A stretch of 64,000 nucleotides of DNA from Dryomyza anilis (GCA_951804985.1 OX638134.1:77851679-77915678), one strand, 5' to 3'. Positions 35,922 through 47,960 are shown, counted from the first letter of the stretch. A program made the numbers and translations. The notes: generated by a model not told the origin, from the letters alone.

Positions 35922-37315
35922 GTAAGTTATGACATATTTTAACAATATTTTATTATTTAAATTTTACATGTATTATGATTTATAATTATAATGCATATTT
36001 TAGATATGCATATTTAATAGTTGTGATAAGTCTAAACTATGCTGTGATAATAGTAAAAATGTTTAGATTATGATAATATTCAAAGATCACAAGATTAATG
36101 CTGTTTTTAACTTTATTAGAGCAGCGTGATGATACATAATAGAAGGGGTTTGTAATGATGACTTTTGATATATAAGTTTTCAGTGATGGAATTTAATAGA
36201 AACATTTCATTTGAGCCATTTTGATAATCAGTTAATATTTTTATCATAGTTCTTACAGCACTTAAGTTAGTTGTGATAAAACTAAATGATTTTGCAGAGA
36301 TGTTGTGATAATTTAAAAAGATCACAAGATATTATTTAAAAATGCGGCTGTTGTTAACAGTATATTAAAGAGTGACGATATTTAAGGTCTAGAAATTCAC
36401 TGAGATATATTTGTTCTAAGTTATTTGCATTACGAAATTGTGTTGAAAATTGGGTGTGATATAAATTACTCAAACAATTTATATTTTGTCTTTAATCTTA
36501 AAATATATTGATGCTTTTAAAAAAAAAAATGTAAACATATAATGAGGCAAATAGATTTATTAAAAAATGTATTTTCTACTGGGCTGTCTCTGATATTTAT
36601 GATATATTCGTGTTGTTTGCTATGTTGTCGTTGGGCGGAGTTGTAGTAGTTGTTGGCGTTATTGAAAGTCGGTCAAAGTGTAGATTTGTGTATTTTATTT
36701 GCCGCACTTACTCTACATTAAATGTTAAAATATATTGACGGCAGAAAGGCAGGCAGAAAGGATGTTTTGCGGTGTAAACAGAAGTCGTCACAGTATGAAT
36801 GTTTATCATGTGACATGATTTTGAAATGCTTTTAATGTGATGATACGCCACGGCATATGATATTAATAAAAAGTATATATATATATTTATTATTTTGATA
36901 AAATTAATATTTTTCCAACGTGTGCGCTTTATACGTGTTTGGAATTTATCAACTTCAACTTCTATATTACGTTACATTTTTAGTAGTTATTTTTTTAAAA
37001 GGGTTGTTTTATGATTGGTACTTAAATTAAATATGCATCTTTAAATATGTCATGTAAAAGTTATGACATTTTTATATGGGTTTTTGACCATTTTTGCGGC
37101 ATACTTTTTATAGCTCATAAAATTTGACAGTGTTGCGGTTAAATAAAGTGGATTTTTCGATTAGCAAATTTCAAGCATTTTTGAATTATTTATATTTTTA
37201 TAGTTTTATTAGGAAATATTTAAAAATTTAAATTTATATTATTTATACTATTAATTATATAAAATAGTTAATAGTATATTCTCATTAAAATATTTGTAAA
37301 AAGCAATAATTCTTT
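35922..37315. other. AT-rich unique-looking DNA
   Basis: No satellite and no long frame. TGTGATAA and GATCACAAGAT words recur at 36000-36330, suggesting a weak local duplication (36060-36110 against 36290-36340). A slightly GC-richer stretch lies at 36580-36800. Confidence 0.45.
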
Positions 37316-37319
37316 CAAC

Positions 37320-40020
37320 AAAATTTAAATTTTTAGTGAATAATTTTTTTTTTAGTGGAAAATTAATGTTTTCTTAGGTGAAATTTTGAATGTTTTTTTA
37401 GGTGAAGTTTGAATTTTTATTGCAAAATTGAATTTTTATTGGAAATTGGAATTTGGTGAAAATTGAATTTTTATTGAAAAATTGAAAATATTTAAAAAAA
37501 TTAAATTTTAAGTGAAAAATTTAATTTTTAGTGAAAAATTGAATTTTTAGTGAAAAATACATTTTTAGTGAAAAATTGAATTTTTAGTGAAAAATTGAAT
37601 TTTTAGTGAAAAATTGAATTTTTAGTGAAAAATTGAATTTTTAGTGAAAAATTGAATTTTTAGTGAAAAATTGAATTTTTAGTGAAAAATTGAATATATT
37701 TAAAAAAATAAAATTTTAAGTGAAAAATTTAATTTTTAGTGAAAAATTGAATTTTTAGTGAAAAATTTAATTTTTAGTGAAAAATTGAATTTTTAGTGAA
37801 AAATACATTTTTAGTGAAAAATTGAATTTTTAGTGAAAAATTGAATATATATTGAAAAATTGAATATTTAGTGAAAAATTGAATATTTAGTGAAAAATTG
37901 AATTTTTAGTGAAAAATTTAATTTTTAGTGAAAAATTGAATTTTTAGTGAAAAATACATTTTTAGTGAAAAATACATTTTTAGTGAAAAATTGAATTTTT
38001 AGTGAAAAATTGAATTTTTAGTGAAAAATTGAATTTTTAGTGAAAAATTGAATTTTTAGTGAAAAATTGAATATATTTAAAAAAATAAAATTTTAAGTGA
38101 AAAATTTAATTTTTAGTGAAAAATTGAATTTTTAGTGAAAAATTGAATTTTTAGTGAAAAATTGAATTTTTAGTGAAAAATTGAATTTTTAGTGAAAAAT
38201 TGAATTTTTAGTGAAAAATTGAATTTTTAGTGAAAAATTGAATTTTTAGTGAAAAATTGAATTTTTAGTGAAAAATTGAATTTTTAGTGAAAAATACATT
38301 TTTAGTGAAAAATTGAATTTTTAGTGAAAAATTGAATTTTTAGTGAAAAATTGAATTTTTAGTGAAAAATTGAATTTTTAGTGAAAAATTGAATTTTTAG
38401 TGAAAAATTAAATTTTTAGTGAAAAATTGAATTTTTAGTGAAAAATGGAATTTTGAGTGAAAAATTGAATTATTAGTAAAAATTGAATTTTTAGTAAAAA
38501 TTGAATTTTTAGTCAAAAATTGAATTTTTAGTGAAAAATTGAATTTCTAGTGAAAAATTGAATTTTTAGTGAAAAATTGAATTTTTAGTGAAAAATTGAA
38601 TTTTTAGTGAAAAATTGAATTTTTAGTGAAAAATTGAATTTTTTAGTGTAAATTGAATTTTTCGTGAAAAATTGAATTTTTAGTGAAAAATTGATTTTTT
38701 AGTGAAAAATGGAATTTTTAGTGAAAAATTGAATTTTTAGTGAAAAATTGAATTTTTAGTGAAAAATTGAATTTTTAGTGAAAAATTGAATTTTTAGTAA
38801 AAAAATTGAATTTTTAGTGAAAAATTGAATTTTTAGTGAAAATTTGAATTTTTAGTGAAAAATTGAATTTTTAGTGAAAAATTAAATTTTTAGTGAAAAA
38901 TTGAATTTTTAGTGAAAAATGGAATTTTGAGTGAAAAATTGAATTATTAGTAAAAATTGAATTTTTAGTAAAAATTGAATTTTTAGTGAAAAATTGAATT
39001 TTTAGTCAAAAATTGAATTTTTAGTGAAAAATTGAATTTCTAGTGAAAAATTGAATTTTTAGTGAAAAATTGAATTTTTAGTGAAAAATTGAATTTTTAA
39101 TGAAAAATGGAATATTTAGTGAAAAATTGATTTTTTAGTGAAAAATTGAATTTTTAATGAAAAATTGAATTTTTAATGAAAAATTGAATTTTTAGTGAAA
39201 AATTGAATTTTTAGTGAAAAATTGAATTTTTAGTGAAAAATTGAATTTTTAGTGAAAAATTGAATTTTTAGTGAAAAATTAAATTTTTAGTGAAAAATTG
39301 AATTTTTAGTGAAAAATTGAATTTTTAGTGAAAAATTGAATTTTTAGTGAAAAATTGAATTTTTAGTGAAAAATTGATTTTTTAGTGAAAATTTGAATTT
39401 TTAGTGAAAAATTGAATTTTTAGTGAAAATTGAATTTATATTGAAAAATTACATATATTTAAAAAAATAAATTTTTTAGTGCAAAATAAAATTTTTAGTG
39501 TAAAATTGAATTTTTAGTGAAAAATTGAATTTTTAGTGAAAATTGAATTTTTAGTGAAAAATTAAATTTTTAGTGAAAAATTAAATTTTTAGTGATAAAT
39601 TGAATTTTTAGTGAAAAATTAAATTTTTAGTGAAAAATTAAATTTTTAGTGAAAAATTGAATTGTTAGTGAAAAATTGAATTGTCAGGGAAAAATTGACT
39701 ACTTAGTGAAAAATTGAATATCTAGTGAACAATTGAATTTTTAGTGAAAAATTGAATATTTAGTGAAAAATTGAATTTTTAGTGAAAAATTGAATTTTTA
39801 GTGAAAAATTGAATTTTTTAGTGAAAAATTGAATTTTTAGTGAAAAATTGAATTTGTAGTGAAAAATTGAATTTTTTAGTGAAAAATTGAATTTGTAGTG
39901 AAAATTTAATTTTCTATGAAAAATTTATTATATAGTGAAATTTTTTATTTTTAATGAAAAATTCAATTTTTAATGAAAAATTCAATTTTGAATGAAAAAT
40001 TCAATTTTTAATAAAAAATT
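37320..40020 (+). repeat. 19-bp hairpin minisatellite array C (largest)
   Basis: About 2.7 kb and roughly 140 units of GAATTTTTAGTGAAAAATT. Higher-order blocks are visible: the variant TTGAATATATTTAAAAAAAT recurs at about 37475, 37685, 38070 and 39450, and the AAAATACATTTTTAGTG variant at 37555, 37800, 37950 and 38290. A block around 38400-38560 is repeated near 38880-39050. No coding capacity. Confidence 0.95.
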
Positions 40021-41194
40021 CCAATTTATATTATATAGCAAAATATAAATTCCAATATTTTGCGCTAGAAAAAATAAAATCAGTAAAATAAATATTAAAC
40101 ATTCCCACGAAACTCTTTGCAAAATGTTCACCATAAATTTAAAGGGTGACTTAATCCACTCACACCCAGTGCTCAACTCTCCCTCAACCGCCTATGTCGT
40201 TCGTTATGTGCTTGTGTGAGAATTTATGAACGCAACAGCGCATTTGCTGGCCGTTTATCAAAATAAATGTTGCCAACATTGAGTCGAACAGCAGCAGTAA
40301 CAACAGCAACAAAGCCATCGTTAACAAACAAATAGACAGCAACAGCAATAGTAGCAGCAACAACATGATGAACATGGCACAGTTACAGCGGAGTAACTTA
40401 ATCCACCCTCTTCTGACGGACGGTACCAACAACTGCAGCAACAATAAGTCACGCAGGTAGCATAGCATGGCTGTTTTTGTTGTACCACCTTCTTCTGTTT
40501 TTTTGCACCCCTTCTATTACGCGTCCTCGTCTTTTGTTGGGTGGTTATTTGCTTGGTTAGTTGTTTCATGGCAGGAAAAAACCCTTTTCTGCTGTCTTTT
40601 ATTTTCTACTTTTATTCTTTAATGTTTTTACTCATTTTTATGCTTCCGTTTTGTATTCCATTGTTGAGGCCTTACTTTAATCCTTTTACTTCGGTTGCGA
40701 CGCCGTCCGTTAAATGCGTTTGTATCCTTTGGCTTCTTTCTTATGCTTTATTATCTGGTTTTATTATTCGAGTTATTTTTTGTTTGCATTTTTAGTGCTT
40801 TCGGTACAGTGTTGCGTTGCTTAAAAGTACCAAATACCATTCAAACCATTGGACGAATTTTGAGATGAAACTTCTTTGACTTACTAACTATTAGGACGAA
40901 GGAATTCTGAGTTAATCTTTTTTTTAATTCAGTTTAAGAATATGCCAGGACGAGTCAAATACAATGGTAGTGATGATAAAATAATGAAGACAAAAATATA
41001 AAAAAAAATGTATAAAAGAAAGGACAAAGAAGAACAATTTAAACAAATAAAGCCCAAGATAAGACAACTATATATCGAAGAACAAGGGTACTGAAGGACT
41101 GTCTTTTCAAATGAAGTACGAATGGTCACCGAATGTATATCGAGAGTTATTACACTGTTATCAATAATATTTCACACAAGGGTGTAATTAAACC
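40021..41194. other. Opa-type island and AT-rich DNA
   Basis: Bases 40150-40580 are GC-richer with CAGCAGTAACAACAGCAAC runs, and frames on the minus strand here are Leu or Cys simple sequence. 40580-41190 is AT-rich with no recognisable gene. The 84-codon frame at 40541-40795 is hydrophobic and T-rich and shows no domain. Confidence 0.45.
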
Positions 41195-41665
41195 CCACCA
41201 AAAACCTTTGAACTCACCACACCAAATCTCACCACACCTAAACTCACCACATCGAAACTCACCACACCTAAACTCACCACATCGAAACTCACCACACCGA
41301 AACTCACCACAATAAAACTCACCACTCTAAAACTCACCACACCAAAACTCACCACACCGAAACTCACCACAACAGAACTCACCACATATGAACTCACTAC
41401 TCCGGAACTCACCCCACTGAAACTCACCACTCCAAACCTCATCACATCTAAATTAAAATGTGCTGCTCAAATGGAACGGAAAAAAATGTCCCGAAAAATA
41501 AATATTCCAAAATGAATTGGCCAGAGAAATTTTCTTGGGACAAAATTCTCCGAAAAAGAATAGTCCGGAATAGAATTGCTGTGAATAAATTTTGTTTTGG
41601 GCGATAATTATTTTTCTTTTGGTTACTACATTTATAACACATTACAACACAGCGAAGCATATGTG
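41195..41665 (-). mobile_element. Composite interspersed element, partial copy (minus)
   Basis: On the minus strand the order is: head with GTGTTATAAATGTAGTAACC (41625-41665), degenerate 15-bp CCCCGTAGAATTCTT-type units (41460-41600), then about 16 AGTGTGGTGAGTTTT-type 15-bp units (41212-41452). The T/G tract and 3' core are missing. The head again reads as CYKCSNQ in an open frame (41448-41660), as in the other two copies. Confidence 0.7.
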
Positions 41666-42480
41666 ATTTTAATCACATATCACATACCGAAATCTGAACC
41701 GTTTATTAAAAAAAAATGTGTTGAACCAGAATCTGAACCCATACATTTTTTTGGAACCTGATTCGTAACCAGAACCGCTATTTTAAGAATTTTCAAACCA
41801 GTTTATATGTGTTTATTGCTGTATAAAAAATCGATAATACTAAAAATTATCGAAAATAAGATAATATATAATTTTTTTTTCGCAAACACTTCTACAAGGC
41901 TTCTTACTCGAAATTTTGTTTTGAAATATTCTAACTTTCGACTACTAGTACAAATGCACCTCCTAGTACAAATTCTAATGTACTGCGGCACGTGTTCGCG
42001 TTGTTCAAATTCAAAAAAATTTTGCACACTTTATTTTTTTAGTCCTAATAAACAATCCTAGGCGGTGAGACATGGGTGTTCAAAAATAAGTGACACCCTA
42101 ATATATATTGATATCTCTGAATAACAGTTGTAATAAAAAAAAATAGATAAAAGTAGTTTTTAAAAAAATGTCTTAAAATAATATATATTTTTTCCATTCA
42201 ACACTGTAAACACAGCACAAAACTGTAGAACTAGGAACTAAAGTCATTCATAATTTTAGCACGTACAGCAAAAAATCTATCTCAAGTAGCAACAGCAGTC
42301 GCGGCGGATGTTAAAATATGTTTTTACCACTTTATTCAAGTGTATATAGTATATATAACTATGAGTGGGTGTGTGTGTCGGTGTGTATGTGCATGAAACA
42401 ACAGAAAATATTATAAAATAATTTTAGAAAATTTCATACTGCGCATTGGGCGCCAAACAACAGCAAAACCACATTTACAG
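41666..42480. other. AT-rich DNA, no gene seen
   Basis: AT-rich. Bases 41720-41790 hold degenerate AACC-GAATC words, and a short (GT)n run lies at 42366-42394. Overlapping frames on both strands at 41803-42061 have no domain. Confidence 0.45.
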
Positions 42481-43640
42481 TGCAACCCTTAAATACATGA
42501 GGCGCCTCTCCTACAGCATGACATCCTTCCAACAATTTATACAGACAAACAACACCCTGTGCTACATCACCATATTTTTTTTTACTTTAACCACCCTGTG
42601 ATACTTCTTACGTGCTCAGTGCGCCCTTTGCTATACCAAACACCGCAGGCAGTATACAGCGCTCTTTGCCATATGCACTGCAGTCTGCAGCTACTCTTGC
42701 ACACACTATGAAACACCCAACCACCCACCCACTCACTCACTGACTCATCTTTGTCATCATTGTTGTGCTCTCTCTCTCTTCGCTTATTTGACGACCGTTC
42801 GTTCATTTGCTCGCGTACCACGCGTCGCCGCATTGCAATGTGTTGCCATGCGATGCGCGGCGCCGCTGCTTGGCCTGCAAAATCGCGCGCTTCAACTGGG
42901 CGCTCAGCAACAACAATGCGACGACAAACACAACAACGACGAAAACGTCTCAAACAACAACGACATCGACCGACGACAGTACGTGGCAAAACAATGCGCA
43001 CAGCAAAATGCGAGTTATGCCGAATGGCGCTGAACCGAGCGAAGTCGCGCCTTGCCGAGTCGTGTCACAGTGTGTGTGTGTGCAAAAAAGGCAACCGAAG
43101 TTAAGTCTTTGGCTGTGTTGTATGCGAGGGCAGGTCGCGCACTTTTTCCAAATGAAATGTCAGAAACAACAACAACAAGAAAGTAGCGCAGCGAAATTGG
43201 AAGAGCGAAAGAGTGTGAGAAATTCTTGTATGATGGTGGACGGGTGGATTGTCCGTCCTTGCAGGGTGGCAACAAAGTTCAACAAATGGTTTGCTAACTG
43301 TGGGCTAAATAGGCAACAAGATGAGGAGGTTGGGAATGTATTAAGGGTGAGCATTATGTGAATGAGTATAAAAAATAGGAGGGAGAGTATAAAGAAGAGA
43401 GTTGATGAGACGCGGAATTGCTGAGGGGTGAAATGTTGATGTGGTTCAACGGTTGCACGGGTCGCGGATGATGGGAATAACAGTTGAACAATTGATACTG
43501 GTTGAATAGTTGAAATGTAGAGAAATTTGAAACGCAGAATAGTGGAATGCACAATGAAGCAAATTGTAAATTATATTTAAATAATATTTTGCAAATTTAA
43601 TTCATAATTGATTTCTAATGTATAAGAAATATATACAATT
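42481..43640. other. GC-richer unique island, possibly transcribed
   Basis: The most GC- and CpG-rich unique stretch in the window (notably 42780-43140, with GCGATGCGCGGCGCCGCTGC and CGACAAACACAACAACGACG). Several frames of 80-180 codons overlap on both strands. Most begin at non-ATG codons, and none shows a domain, a conserved motif or a clear splice context. It may be a host promoter, an untranslated or non-coding exon, or intronic regulatory DNA. Polarity cannot be decided from composition. Confidence 0.4.
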
Positions 43641-44098
43641 CTAGCAGGGTCCGTGCTTTGCTGCGGACAGTTTTTTATTGGTGTTGTAAATGTAGTTATC
43701 AAAAGAATAATAACAAAAGCAATTTTTCTCAAAGACAATTGTTCCTCTTAGAATTCTTCAACGTAGAATTTTTCCCTCGTATAATTCTTACCAGTAGAAA
43801 CCTTAAAAATAGAATTCTTTTCGTAGAATTATTCCCCGTAAAATTCTTCCTCCTTGAATACTTCCCCGTACATTTTTTACCCGTAGAATTCTTCTCCACA
43901 GAATTTTTCCCCGTAGACTTTTAGACTGTTTTAATGTGATGAGCTTTGGTGTGGTGAGTTCGGTGTGGTGTGTTTCGGTGTGGTGAGTTTCAGTGTGGTG
44001 AGTTTCGGTGTGGTGAGTATCAGTGTGGTGAGTTTCGGTGTGGTGAGTTTCAGTGTGGTGAGTTTCGGTGAGGTGCATTTTGGAGTGGTGATCGTAAT
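43641..44098 (+). mobile_element. Composite interspersed element, 3'-truncated copy
   Basis: The head CTAGCAGGGTCCGTGCTTTG contains a GTCCG/CGGAC hairpin and is followed by TTTTTTATTGGTGTTGTAAA. Then come 15-bp units of the CCCCGTAGAATTCTT type (43740-43920) and about 11 AGTGTGGTGAGTTTC units (43925-44095). The T/G tract and 3' core are absent. An 88-codon frame (43658-43924) runs through the head and first array as FFPVE-like pentapeptides. Confidence 0.7.
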
Positions 44099-44400
44099 AG
44101 ATCAAATTTCTCAAGGGAAATGATTTGTCTGGGGTATGCTAGGTGGATAAAAAATAATATGCAATATTTAAGTAGGATTAACTAAAATAAATCTGAAATC
44201 AAAACAAGTAAGGAAGGTATTCAGATCTAATATTTCCCTCGAATGGTAATGGTTCAGGAACTACAAAGAATATTTTGAAGCAAATAGTTTGAAGCAGGAC
44301 CCCATTTCGAAACTGTTTTCAGTTCATTATTGATTTTGTTATTTATTGTGTGTCTTGTACTCGCAATCTGCAAATACTTTGAACGCTTGTTCAACAAATA

Positions 44401-45246
44401 CAGGGTTTTTCAAATGGGACGCTACAAAAGTAGAGCGACAGGGACAGCAAACGACGCCATATTTTTTGCCGCTCTTTTGACATTTCTCTTCAGTAAGGTT
44501 TGCCATTTCATGATGGAAAGATATACGAGCCAACAACGATTCGAAATTATTAAAATTTACTACCGAAATTCGGAGTCAGTGGCCTCAACGTTAAGAGCGC
44601 TACATCCAATTTATGGTCGTCATAATCTTCCTAGCAGATCAACAATTGAGCGTCTAGTGGAAAAATTTGAATCCACAGGCACAGTACAAAATGTTCCCGT
44701 GCCAGTGAGACAAAGAAGTGCCCGTTGTGTCGAGAATATTGCTACCGCTGAAGCTTCAGTTGAAGAAAGTCCAAATGTGTCTTTCACACGTCATTCTCAA
44801 GCGTGGGTCATCTCTGTGACGTCCTTGTGACGAATTTTGCGAAAAGATATTGGCATACATCCTTACAAAATCAAATTGACGCAAGAACTGAAGCCGCTTT
44901 AGCACCAGAAGCGTCGTATGTTCGTGAATTGGGCTGAGCAACAATTTGAAAATTATTCGGATTTTCATCGAAAAATCATCTTCAGCGATGAGGCTCATTT
45001 CTGGCTGAATGGCTACGTCAATAAACAAAATATGCGTTATTGGTCAGACAGCAATCCACACGTACTCCATGAGTCATCATTGCATCCCGAAAAAATTACG
45101 GTTTGGTTCGGTTTATGGGCCGGCGGCGTCATTGGGCCGTACTTCTTCCTTGATGATCAAGACCGGCACGTTACTGTGAATGGGAATCGCTACCGTTCAA
45201 TGATAACCGAATATGTTTGGCCCGCAACTTGTATTGAAAGACCCTG
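44401..45246 (+). mobile_element. Tc1/mariner-like element, internally deleted
   Basis: The element starts at CAGGGTTTTTCAAATGGGAC (44401), preceded by TA, and ends at GTATTGAAAGACCCTG (45246), an imperfect complement of the start. The expected TA is not intact on the right. At 846 bases it is shorter than an autonomous element, because the transposase gene runs straight into the 3' terminus. The same 5' end forms the arms of the palindrome at 11847-12365. Confidence 0.85.
44510..45244 (+). pseudogene. Tc1/mariner-type transposase relic
   Basis: The frame opens at ATGATGGAAAGATATAC (44510), just after the terminal repeat and leader. The N-terminal part (MERYTSQQRFEIIKIYYRNS, later RHNLPSRSTIERLVEKFEST) looks like the paired helix-turn-helix DNA-binding region of Tc1/mariner enzymes. 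The catalytic domain begins at IIFSDEAHFWLNGYV, which carries the first catalytic Asp, and continues through VWFGLWAGGVIGPYFF. Two in-frame stops break it: TGA at 44828 and TAG near 44900. The frame itself is not shifted. Downstream of the YVWP region a deletion joins the gene to the 3' terminal repeat, removing the second Asp and the third acidic residue. The enzyme is therefore dead. The product name comes from motif recognition, not a search. Confidence 0.85.
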
Positions 45247-45362
45247 AAAAACTTGACATCAATCGAGTAAAAGAATTGCTGACACCACATGTAATAAGTA
45301 TTGATACACGGGCTTAATACATCCCTCGTTAAAAAGTTTTGAAAATATGTAGATCAACAATT
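45247..45362. other. Short AT-rich spacer
   Basis: No feature recognised between the Tc1-like element and the RT scrap. Confidence 0.4.
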
Positions 45363-45515
45363 TTACTCAGGCCGTAAATACTTTTCGGAGAGGAACGCCA
45401 TCAACTCAGCGATGGATCTGGTGCTAATGAAAGAAAATTGCCGGTCACATAATTCGTTGTCGTCCAGATAATTCACAAAGTTGAAGTTTATTACATTGGA
45501 GATCGCATAGTATAT
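45363..45515 (-). pseudogene. Non-LTR reverse transcriptase scrap (jockey-like)
   Basis: On the minus strand about 50 codons read NYLDDNELCDRQFSFISTRS and then IAELMAFLSEKYL before a stop at 45363. This resembles the RT stretch of jockey-type elements in which a 'sDrQyGFr.-RSt-dlmafls' pattern precedes the catalytic domain; here the usual GFR is FSF-I. Only this fragment is present, and the catalytic YXDD is absent. Upstream the same frame runs into the tRNA-derived sequence at 45540-45610. The assignment rests on motif memory. Confidence 0.45.
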
Positions 45516-45539
45516 TGCAATGGGTAGATAATTGGCGTA

Positions 45540-45610
45540 GCGTCGGTAGCTCAAGGTTAGTGCGTTGGACTGTGAGTCGAAATGTCCCAGGTTCAAGCCT
45601 GAACTAGGGC
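45540..45610 (+). pseudogene. tRNA-derived sequence (tRNA relic or SINE head)
   Basis: TAGCTCAAGGTTAG resembles a tRNA D-arm/A box, GGACTGTGAGTC sits at the anticodon-arm position, and CCCAGGTTCAAGCC resembles the T-arm/B box with tRNA-like spacing over 71 bases. The T stem (CCAGG against CTGAA) and the acceptor ends (GCGTCGG against CTAGGGC) pair poorly, so a functional tRNA is unlikely. Its position next to a non-LTR RT fragment suggests a SINE or a processed tRNA relic. Confidence 0.5.
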
Positions 45611-47280
45611 TAACAACATCTTTTCATAGACATCATAGGTAATTGGCAAAGTTCATAGCCTCGCTCTTTTTTGGAACTCGCCACCTGAACCTTGGCCACT
45701 TTCCAACAAGATGGAAAAACTACTGTCGTGTAAGAGATGTTGAAATGGTTACGCAGTGGGCAAGCATGCGTTCTATGACTGTATTTTATTTTTTATTAGA
45801 TATGTTGGATTTAGTTAGTATTTGAAGGTATAAATATACCAGTTAAAATTCATTCAAAATATTTATTAAAGTCTGTTTTAAGTAAAACTATACAAAAATC
45901 TGAAAACGCTGTATTTTGATTACAATACATATTTGAAAGTTATCAAAAATAATCAAAATGTATAACAAAAATGCAATAAATATTTTGAGCATTGGTTTCA
46001 TGAAGTCGGCACACTGTGCCATTTGCTATAGTCGTTCGAAATGTGGAGGGGGACCAATTTACGACATCGCATTGATTCAACGGCAGTTGGTAGAATGTCG
46101 ATGGCTGAAGGGACTGAGAGTTTCAAGGATATTTGAGCGCACTCACTTGCGGGCAAAAACAGCGGCAACTGGTTGAAGCTGTTTTAGGCGGACGGGGGGT
46201 GCAATTTGAAAAACAGCACAGGTTGAAAACGATTGAAGGGCGCACAAATGGCACGATTGAGCAGTGCTGTATCTACTGCATGTGCTATGTGTGTGGCACA
46301 GAACAAGTTCTTGTGTGTGCCTGTGTGTATGTGTCAGTGTTTAGCAGTATTTGTGCTTTTTGGAGCAGGCATTCAGCATAAATTGGGGCGCAAATCATGT
46401 TTTTGGGGGCGGCACAAGTGGCTGGCTGGCTGTGTGCGCGCGAATTAGACTGAAAGGCAAAAATTATGTCAACGAGTAGTTGTTGTTGTTTTTGTTGAGA
46501 TTATTATAATTTTTTTATTTTTTTGTTTGTGGTGTTGTTGTAGTTTGTTTTGTTGTTAATTACATTTTCGTTGCTTTGTCAAGCACTTCGTTGATTTGCG
46601 TTGACTCTTCGCCGTCTGTTGGTGGGTGGTGTGGTGTGGTGGGTTATGCGAAGGGTGTGGGGAGGTAGAATAGAGAATGTTGGTATGCTGAAGTGTCTAT
46701 AGAGTTCAAGGGGGTGGTGAGAAGGAGGTGAAGTGGCAAAGTTTAGGTGTATGACTCGGCAGCAGAAAAACGTTGTTGTTGCAGTTGTTTTAAAGCTTTT
46801 CTTGTATTTGTTGTGTTTGTTAATGTGCTTGTTGTTGTAGTTATTGTAGTTGTTGTTTATGTTGTTATTTTTGTACTGCCTGCCATGCGGCAAATGCTGT
46901 TAATTTAATGCCCGCCTTTTTAAATATTTAAAAACAAATTTTGTGCTGAATTCTGTGCATGGCTCATGGTTTTCTCTGTGTGTGTGTGTGTGATTTTATT
47001 TCGATTTTTTTTGTGATTTGGGTTGCTGCTTTGTTTTGAAAATAGGTCAAATTTGGTTGGTGGCTGGTTTGAATTTTAATTAAATCGCTTTGCGGCAATT
47101 TGTTGCTGTTGAAAGTTTTGCGAAGTCAATGAAAATAGTTTTGTGGTTTTTAATAAGTTGTTTATTAAAATAATTTTACAAAATTTGTTTATTATTTTTA
47201 CAATAAATAATTAATTATTTATTTTAAGCATTTCGTTTTTTTTTTCAATTTATCAAAATATTTAAAATTATCATATTTTT
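45611..47280. other. Opa-type island with AT-rich margins
   Basis: Bases 46000-46900 are GC-richer, with TGTGTGTGCC runs, GTTGTTGTTG runs and a GGTGGGTGGTGTGGTGTGGT stretch at 46620. A (TG)n run lies at 46978-46992. Frames at 45958-46448 lack domains. From 46900 the sequence becomes AT-rich. No gene is called. Confidence 0.45.
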
Positions 47281-47960
47281 ATTCACCACACTTAAGGCAC
47301 ATTTTGTTCATAACATTTACATTAAAATTCAGCACAGTTCAATTCAACACACTCAAATTCACCACACTCAAATTCATCACAACTAAATTCACCACTTCTT
47401 CATTCATCTCATCAAAATTCACCACACTCAAATTTACCAAACTCCAATTTTCGACACATATTTTCGCCACACTTAAATTCACCATACATAAATTCACCTC
47501 AACTTAGTTAAATAAATTCTAAATTCACCACTTAAACCATTTCACCAAAAGACGACACACTCAAATTTACCATATTAAAATTTACCATACTCATATTGAC
47601 CACAGGCAAATTTACCATACTTAAATTCACCACACCAATTTTCACCACACTTAAATTCACCACACTAAAATTCACCTCTTCTAAGTTTAGCACACTTAAA
47701 TTCAATTCATCATACCAAAATTTAACAAAACAACTACATAAAACCTACCACTCATAATATCACCACCTACTTTACATATTTGAAAACACACTTTTTTTGA
47801 ATTAAGCCGACTATTATTCTTCATATGTATTAAAATTTATCATATTTATGGGAAGCACATTATAATTGATGAATGATAAATTCAAATACATCACACCAAA
47901 ATTCGCATTATTTTAATTCACCACAGATAATATTACCACACTGAAACTCACCAAACTAGA
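47281..47960 (-). repeat. Degenerate 15-bp repeat array
   Basis: Many ATTCACCACACTTAA-type units with substitutions and slippage. On the minus strand these correspond to the AGTGTGGTGAATTTT module of the composite element. No head or 3' core is recognised next to them. Confidence 0.75.

Noticed and set aside
42807..43361. 184-codon open frame in the GC-rich island
   Set aside because: It begins at a non-ATG codon, overlaps several other frames on both strands and has Thr/Asn/Gln runs from simple repeats without a domain.
45540..45610. Functional tRNA gene
   Set aside because: Acceptor and T stems do not pair, and the anticodon arm lacks a normal 5-bp stem with a 7-base loop.
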